Shown here: positions 40,624 to 45,920 of the stretch, piece after piece | How the letters are laid out: each line of letters opens with the position of its first letter | Position numbering within the stretch: position 1 is the stretch's first letter | NCBI GenBank assembly: GCA_964472545.1 | Contig: CAYYNP010000041.1 | Coordinates: 1-45,920, forward strand | Length of the DNA: 45,920 bases | Direction of reading: 5' to 3' | Source of the DNA: CAYYNP01 sp964472545 | Lineage (GTDB): Bacteria; Planctomycetota; Planctomycetia; Pirellulales; Thermoguttaceae | Position numbers and translations under genes: made by a program | The notes under the pieces: model-generated | Databases searched by the model: none | What the model was told of the DNA's origin: nothing | The model's input: the letters and a program-made list of their open reading frames with translations, nothing else

Positions 40624-41360
40624 GTTCAAAGCTCCTCTGTCAACCTCTCTACTTGAGGCGTTCATTCCTCGTCCTGCTCCACACAATCCGGTCACCGAGC
40701 CATCGCTGGGGAGGGCCAGCAGCAGGAGGATTCTAAAGGCAACCGGTTGTGGCTTTGCTGGAATATCAAGGCGACACCCACGGCCGCGCCGAAGTTGCCG
40801 TCGATCTGGAGAGGCAGGTTTCAACAATTGTAATTGCGGTACGACCTCTCAGTCTAGGAGTACCGGGGCGAAAAGCGCTGTAGAACTGGCGACATCCGTT
40901 CCATGGCCGGTCAGGCCCGAAGCGCTTCAGGAGGGCGTTCATGAGCGCGCAAGCGGAGGGTCAATTCGATGCACAGTTCGCCCCCGCTGATGAGGGGAAG
41001 AGCGAGTTACCAATTGATCTGGGTCGCCCCAGCCGACGCGCTTTCGGACATGCCGCGAACCTGCCTCGGTCACATCGACCGACGCGAATCCCCAAAAAGC
41101 GTATGGGCCGGCTGCGACACGCTTGGAGCGCAGATCGGGCCGGTTAAGGTCCGTCCGCTGCCGGGGAGTAGTTCCGTGGAGCCGTCGTACCACGGTTTGT
41201 CGGATGCACCGGATTCCCAAGGTATTTCCAAATAAGGAGGGGAGTTACTACAATGCGGCATGCGGCAATGCCGGAGACCGGCCACTTGCCTCGTGGTAAC
41301 ATGTTTTGAGTCCCTCGGACCTGGAATGTCTCAAGCCAATTTGGTGAGAAAGACGGGAAG
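40624..41360. other. Divergent intergenic region with repeat copy C
   Basis: 737 bp between the sulfatase (minus) and the DUF4838 gene (plus). It contains copy C of the dispersed repeat; no gene was supported. It should hold promoters for both flanking genes, none of which was recognised. Confidence 0.4.
41022..41077. repeat. Dispersed intergenic repeat, copy C
   Basis: 55 of 56 positions match copy A at 22159-22214, 19 kb away, in the same orientation. It extends left to about 40990 in homology with copies B and D. Confidence 0.85.
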
Positions 41361-43778
41361 ATGAAGAACTGCTTGATCTGCCTGACTTGCGTGGTCGCCC
41401 TGTTTGTGGCCGACATGAGTGTGTGCATCGCGGCAACGGCCGGGCAGCCGAGCGGTGATGCGTTGACGATTGCCACAGGCGGACGGACCCAGGCCGTCGT
41501 TGTGGTCTCGCCCACCGCCAAAGATCGCGAGCGGCGCGCGGCCGATGACCTGGTCAAGTACATCCGCCTGATGTGTGGCGCCGAGCCCGCCATAGCCGAC
41601 ACACGACCGGCAATCGACGCCGCCATGCGGGGTAAGTCGCCGCTTCTGGTCCTGGGCCAGGAGTCCCTTGCGGCCAGTCCAAAGCTCCGCGACGCACTCA
41701 TGGCCGTAGTGAAGAAGAATCCGCATCTGCAGAGCGAGGGCATCGTGCTCCGCCGCAAGGGCAACCGCGTCTACCTAGCCGGCAACAACGACCTGGGCCA
41801 CTACTTCGCCGTCGCCGAACTGCTTCGGCTATGGGGCTGCCGCTGGTATACGCCCACCGAGTTTGGCGAGTGCATCCCCGAGGAGCGTGACCTGAAGGTC
41901 GGCGACTTGGACTACGCCTACTCGTCGCCCTTTGAGATCCGCTCCTACTGGATTTCGTGGGTGGGTGACAACACGGGCGCCGAGGAGTTCCGCATGCGCA
42001 ACATGATGACCGGTCGCAGCGCGATGCCGTCCACTGGCCATGCACTTGGCAAGTATACGAAGGGCCTCGGCAAGGGCACGTTCAGCTTTCCCATAACCGC
42101 CCCGGAGACCGCCAAACACGTGGCCGAGCAGGTCGAGGAACTGTATGCCCAGGGCAAGTCCTTCTCGCTGGGAATGGAAGACGGTTCGTACAACTCCGAC
42201 TACCCGAAGGACCGGGAGTTGATGAAGCTGCAATGGGACAAGTACTTCCTGCGCTGGTCGGTAACCGATCCGATGCTCGAGCTATACAATAACGTGGCGC
42301 AGATTCTCCAGAAGAGGCACCCAGCGAGCAAAGGCAAAATCGGCTTTCTGGCCTACGCCAACATGACGATCCCACCCGTTCGCGAGATGACTGCCGAAAG
42401 GTCGCTCTATTGCGAGTTGGCACCCATCGACATCGACCCGATCCACGGCATGAACGACGCCCGCTCGCCGCCGCGACGGGAATATCGCGACATGATGTAC
42501 GAGTGGGCCAAGGTGATGCAGGGGCGCTTGTGCATCTACGACTACGACCAGGGCATGCTCGTTTGGCGCGACATTCCCAACCCCTCACACCAGGCGTTCC
42601 AGCAGGACGTGCAACACTACCGCCGGGCCGGCATCCTGGGCGTGAATACCGAAAGCCGCAATGCAATCGCGACCACCTTCCTCAACCTCCACGTCCGCGC
42701 TCGACTGCTCTGGAAACCGGACGAAGACGTGGACGCCCTGCTGGATGAATTCTACCCCACCTTCTACGGCCCCGCTGCCAAGCCGATGCGAGTCTATTGG
42801 TCGACAATCTACGACGCGTGGGAAAAGACAATCTGTACCGAACACGAGCACTTCGTCGCCCCGGCCGTCTACACGCCCGAGGTGATAGCCGTGCTCAAGG
42901 AGAAGTTGCAGGAGGCCGAGAAGATCATCGGCGGCATCAACGTGCAAGCCAGGACACTGACACGCAACGAGAAGCTCTACGTCGATCGCATGAGATTCAC
43001 TCGCTACAGCTACGAAATCACGGCCGGCTACATGTCGATGGTACGTGCGGCCGCAACCGAGTGCGACTACGCAAAGGCCGTTTCCTACGGCGAGCAGGCG
43101 CTGGCCATCCGCGAACAGTTGACCGACACCAGCGGCATCTTCACCACCTATCGAAACTACAAGGTCGAACATCGCGGATACGCCTGGTGGCCGGGCGAAG
43201 TGCGGCAGTATCGAGAGCTGCTCCCGCTGATCGACGGCACCAAGGGCACACTTGTCGCGAAGCTGCCGGTCGATTGGGCCTTTCGCCGCGATCCCCAGCG
43301 CAAAGGTGTTGAGGAAGGTTGCCACACCAAGCCGGTCGACCTCGAATACTGGAACGCCCACAAGGACGAGTACGACCTGGAAAGCCTCAAGGACTATCCG
43401 GTCGATCGGTGGGAGATGCTGCGCTCGGGCCTCTACGCCCAGGCCCAGGGCGTCCGCGCGCCCGACGGGCAGAGCTTCACGGGCGATCTGTGGTACCGCA
43501 CCGATGTAGAACTCACGGCTGGCGAGGCGCGCGGCGCCGTCAAGATTTGCTTTCCCGGCCTGTTCAACGAGTGCTGGCTCTACGTAAACGGCCAGCAGGT
43601 CGGCTACCGCGAACAGCGCAAGATGTATTGGCTGAACGACTACCGTTTCCAGTGGGACGCGGACCTCAGCGGCAAGCTGAAGGAAGGCAGGAACACGCTG
43701 GCCCTGCGCTGCAACTGCGAACACCACTTCGGCGGTATGTTCCGCCGACCCTTCCTATATCGAGCCACCGGCGACTAG
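41361..43778 (+). CDS. Secreted DUF4838-domain protein
   Basis: An 805-residue exported protein, signal peptide about 1-25. The N-terminal part (about 35-170) has the domain that precedes many GH20/GH84-like barrels (AVVVVSPTAKDRERRAADDL, VYLAGNNDLGHYFAVAELLR, WGCRWYTPTEFGE). The central DUF4838 domain (about 250-510) is TIM-barrel-like. A final beta-sandwich (about 690-805) resembles the sugar-binding domain of GH2 enzymes (ECWLYVNGQQVGYREQ, GRNTLALRCNCEHHFGG). DUF4838 proteins are assumed to be glycoside hydrolases, but the reaction is not established. The ATG has GGGAAG just upstream. Position beside sulfatase and fucosidase genes supports polysaccharide use. Confidence 0.85.
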   Translation: MKNCLICLTCVVALFVADMSVCIAATAGQPSGDALTIATGGRTQAVVVVSPTAKDRERRAADDLVKYIRLMCGAEPAIADTRPAIDAAMRGKSPLLVLGQESLAASPKLRDALMAVVKKNPHLQSEGIVLRRKGNRVYLAGNNDLGHYFAVAELLRLWGCRWYTPTEFGECIPEERDLKVGDLDYAYSSPFEIRSYWISWVGDNTGAEEFRMRNMMTGRSAMPSTGHALGKYTKGLGKGTFSFPITAPETAKHVAEQVEELYAQGKSFSLGMEDGSYNSDYPKDRELMKLQWDKYFLRWSVTDPMLELYNNVAQILQKRHPASKGKIGFLAYANMTIPPVREMTAERSLYCELAPIDIDPIHGMNDARSPPRREYRDMMYEWAKVMQGRLCIYDYDQGMLVWRDIPNPSHQAFQQDVQHYRRAGILGVNTESRNAIATTFLNLHVRARLLWKPDEDVDALLDEFYPTFYGPAAKPMRVYWSTIYDAWEKTICTEHEHFVAPAVYTPEVIAVLKEKLQEAEKIIGGINVQARTLTRNEKLYVDRMRFTRYSYEITAGYMSMVRAAATECDYAKAVSYGEQALAIREQLTDTSGIFTTYRNYKVEHRGYAWWPGEVRQYRELLPLIDGTKGTLVAKLPVDWAFRRDPQRKGVEEGCHTKPVDLEYWNAHKDEYDLESLKDYPVDRWEMLRSGLYAQAQGVRAPDGQSFTGDLWYRTDVELTAGEARGAVKICFPGLFNECWLYVNGQQVGYREQRKMYWLNDYRFQWDADLSGKLKEGRNTLALRCNCEHHFGGMFRRPFLYRATGD

Positions 43779-44210
43779 ATCTCAGAATCCCAGGGTCTCC
43801 GGAAAGCCGCATTTCGGGAGCCCACGCGTCCAACTCAATCTCCTCCGAGGCGTCTCGTAATGCCACCGTACTGAAACTGCCCTACCCACCATCAGCGGGC
43901 TGGCCTCTTTGAGGCCAATCCCCGCAACTCGGCACACGTTTTACGAAGCGCCCAGATCGTGCCGAGAAACGGTCGCCGGAGGCAATTCGGCACGGTTGAA
44001 CGACCCCCCGCCAGGGCCGTGATCGGGGCGCCCGATCAATCCAACGTATTTCGAGACACACTCTGACCTCGCCCCAGCGGCTTGGGGGCAAGAAATGCAT
44101 ATCGCCAGGAGTTTGATTGACAAAGCCATCTCGGCCGCTCAAACTCAAAGATCAAGGCTCCTTCTGTGAAGCGTGGCGGTGCGAAAACACGTAGCCGGGA
44201 GGCACTGCTT
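43779..44210. other. Intergenic region, nothing identified
   Basis: 432 bp without a supported gene between the DUF4838 and PEP-CTERM genes, both on the plus strand. GGGAGG at 44198-44203 is the ribosome site of the next gene. Confidence 0.4.
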
Positions 44211-45860
44211 ATGAGACAGTCGATCACCTTCCGCCTTTCCGCCTTCGTCCTTGCTGGAGCGCTGCTCGGTTTCCCCGCTACCACCGCTGCCGTATCGACG
44301 CAGGCGGTCACGTTCAACTCTGCCGGCAACACGAACTCGCTGGAGTTCATCACCGGCTGGGAGTTCAGCATAGCCAATCCGATTGTGGTATCGCACCTGG
44401 GCCACGTCGACATGCAGAACAACGGCATCGCGAACGGCGCTGACGTGGGCATTTGGAGCGTGTCGACCGGCACGTTGCTCGACTCGGTGACCGTCCTTCC
44501 CTCCAGTCCGCCGGAGGCTTCCGGCGTAGGCAGCACCTTGTATGAACCGATCACACCGCTGACCCTTTCGGCGGGAAACTACATCGTTGCCGCGCAACGC
44601 AACGGTGAGAATTTCTACTATGATACGCCACACACGACTGCTTCCAGTATTACTTGGGTGGCGGGCAAGGCGGCCGGTATCGGCCCGCTGCCGATCTCTA
44701 CAGCTGCGTTCGCGATCACCCGAGACGACATCGGTTCCTATTTCGGTGCGAATCTCAAGTTCGAGGACACGGGCGGCGGTCCGATCAGTCTTTCCCGGCC
44801 GACCGGCAGGGCCGTCTTTCAGAGGGGCGACCGGAACCGGACTGACGTGTCGGTCGAGGGGACCTACACGGGCTCGGTTACGCGGATTGAAGCCAGGGCG
44901 GTACCGCGGGACGGATATGCCGGCGTGGACACCGGCTGGCGAGTGATCGACGTCGCTCCCTCCGGCGGCAAGTTCTCCAGTTCGCTAACGGTAGGCACGG
45001 GCTGGTACGACCTCGAAGTCAGGACCTTTGACGGGGCAACGGAAGTCGGCTCGGCGGCCGTCGAGCGGATCGGCGTCGGCGAAGTGTTCGTCGCCGCCGG
45101 ACAGTCGAACTCTGCCAACTACGGATCGCCGCGTCAAACACCTGCTGACGATCGCGTGTCGGCTGCCACAGGTGTCGCAGCGACGGTCTGGCGGCATGCC
45201 AACGACCCCCAGCCGATAGCTACCGGCACCGGCGGATCGCCTTGGCCGGAGTTGGGCGACTTGGTGGCCACCGAGTACGACGTGCCGGTCGGCTTCGTCT
45301 CCGTCGGCGTCGGTGCCACGCAGGTCAGCCAATGGCTCCCCGGAACCAACCACTATGACAGCCGGCTCAAGGCCACTGTGCAGGCCCTTGGGGCCGACGG
45401 TTTTCGGGCCGTGCTCTGGCACCAAGGTGAATCGGACAGTCTCGCTGCTACAACCGCCTCGACCTACGCGAGTCGGCTTCAGGCAATCATCGGCCAATCC
45501 CGAGTCGACGCGGGGTTCGACGTCCCATGGGGCGTGGCTCTTGCGTCGTATCATCCCGACTCATGGGCGGAGCACGAGGCACAGGTGATCGCTGGTCAGC
45601 AGAAGGTAATCGCGGATGACCCGCTAGTGTTCGAGGGGGCGTTCACCGACGACTTTCACAGCAACGGCTGGCTTGCTGACACGGTGCACTTCAACCAGAC
45701 AGGACTCGACACACACGCTGCCCGCTGGCTTCAGCAGATTCAATCGGCCGACATCATCGTGCCGGAGCCTCCCAGCCTAACTCTGGCTGTTCTGAGCGTC
45801 ATCGCACTGCTGGGATGGGGACGCTGGACAAGATCGCGGCGCCCAGCAAAGTTACCCTAA
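44211..45860 (+). CDS. PEP-CTERM-sorted SGNH esterase (sialate O-acetylesterase-like)
   Basis: A 549-residue exported protein. Signal peptide at 1-27. An N-terminal beta-sandwich (about 30-180; GWEFSIANPIVVSHLGHVD, GADVGIWSVSTGTLLDSV) looks like DUF4082. Next is an Ig-like domain and then an SGNH hydrolase domain with GQSNS (Ser299), WHQGESD and DTVHF (Asp490, His493), the catalytic triad of sialate O-acetylesterase or acetylxylan-esterase-like enzymes. VPEPP (517-521), a hydrophobic helix and RSRRPAKLP form a PEP-CTERM tail, processed by exosortase, which places the enzyme in the envelope or exopolysaccharide. It would remove acetyl groups from a polysaccharide. ATG 44211 is chosen for its GGGAGG. 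Confidence 0.9.
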   Translation: MRQSITFRLSAFVLAGALLGFPATTAAVSTQAVTFNSAGNTNSLEFITGWEFSIANPIVVSHLGHVDMQNNGIANGADVGIWSVSTGTLLDSVTVLPSSPPEASGVGSTLYEPITPLTLSAGNYIVAAQRNGENFYYDTPHTTASSITWVAGKAAGIGPLPISTAAFAITRDDIGSYFGANLKFEDTGGGPISLSRPTGRAVFQRGDRNRTDVSVEGTYTGSVTRIEARAVPRDGYAGVDTGWRVIDVAPSGGKFSSSLTVGTGWYDLEVRTFDGATEVGSAAVERIGVGEVFVAAGQSNSANYGSPRQTPADDRVSAATGVAATVWRHANDPQPIATGTGGSPWPELGDLVATEYDVPVGFVSVGVGATQVSQWLPGTNHYDSRLKATVQALGADGFRAVLWHQGESDSLAATTASTYASRLQAIIGQSRVDAGFDVPWGVALASYHPDSWAEHEAQVIAGQQKVIADDPLVFEGAFTDDFHSNGWLADTVHFNQTGLDTHAARWLQQIQSADIIVPEPPSLTLAVLSVIALLGWGRWTRSRRPAKLP

Positions 45861-45920
45861 TACGAGACTCGTCCTGCCGGTGGCAATACGCTTGACCGTC
45901 GAACATGTGGATAGGACAAT

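Noticed and set aside
43779..44165. Possible small gene before the PEP-CTERM gene
   Set aside because: No frame with a start, ribosome site and protein-like composition.
1..45920. tRNA or rRNA genes
   Set aside because: No cloverleaf-like T-loop signatures or conserved rRNA stretches were noticed on either strand; a dedicated scan was not possible.

Overview
The window looks like a chromosomal piece of a planctomycete (Pirellulales-like). This rests on several traits together: a PEP-CTERM-tagged esterase, a very large secreted discoidin/beta-propeller/CxxCH protein, zinc-ribbon plus GYF_2 membrane proteins, a secreted sulfatase, a Tat-exported aldo/keto reductase, DUF4838 and GH95/GH106-type glycosidases, frequent GTG starts and high GC. 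No rRNA, tRNA, CRISPR array or replication origin was recognised.

Layout. 1-0.5 kb: the 5' part of a secreted Cys-rich protein with a Pro/Asp 16-residue repeat, running off the left edge. 1.06-2.9 kb: hslV-hslU, the ATP-dependent HslUV protease, overlapping by 13 bp. 3.0-5.1 kb: two tandem zinc-ribbon/GYF_2/three-TM paralogues, the upstream one carrying two +1 frameshifts in G tracts. 5.4-12.6 kb: a large secreted protein, a dicarboxylate/amino-acid symporter, a discoidin + PD40 + CxxCH protein and a small discoidin protein, with three unrelated inverted palindromic repeat pairs (REP/BIME-like) between or inside them. 12.8-13.2 kb: a remnant insertion element with 26-bp terminal inverted repeats and a transposase C-terminus.

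13.4-17.8 kb holds the outstanding gene: a 1473-residue protein with the order TIR, 14 WD40 repeats of exactly 42 residues, Roc GTPase, COR-like region, zinc ribbon and a second TIR. Both TIR domains keep the glutamate expected for NAD-cleaving TIRs. It is the best candidate here for an undescribed immune/NLR-like or signalling system. Next come a lipoprotein alpha/beta hydrolase (18.1-20.1 kb) and a lower-GC patch with a coiled-coil/zinc-ribbon protein and a staphylococcal-nuclease-type protein that keeps every catalytic residue (20.5-22.0 kb).

22.5-45.9 kb is a carbohydrate-use region. A translationally coupled operon encodes a beta-propeller glycosidase, a GH106-like rhamnosidase and a URO-D-like methyltransferase/decarboxylase. 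It is followed by a LamG-sialidase-type protein, a GH95 fucosidase with an extra helical N-terminal domain, rsgA, a Tat-exported aldo/keto reductase, a YkgJ-type cysteine-cluster protein, an IS21-type remnant, a secreted helical protein, a sulfatase interrupted by two stops inside an inverted duplication, a DUF4838 protein and a PEP-CTERM SGNH esterase. Together these suggest breakdown of sulfated, possibly acetylated or methylated, fucose/rhamnose-rich polysaccharide; the substrate is inferred, not shown. A dispersed intergenic repeat recurs at about 22.2, 30.6, 35.2 and 41.0 kb.
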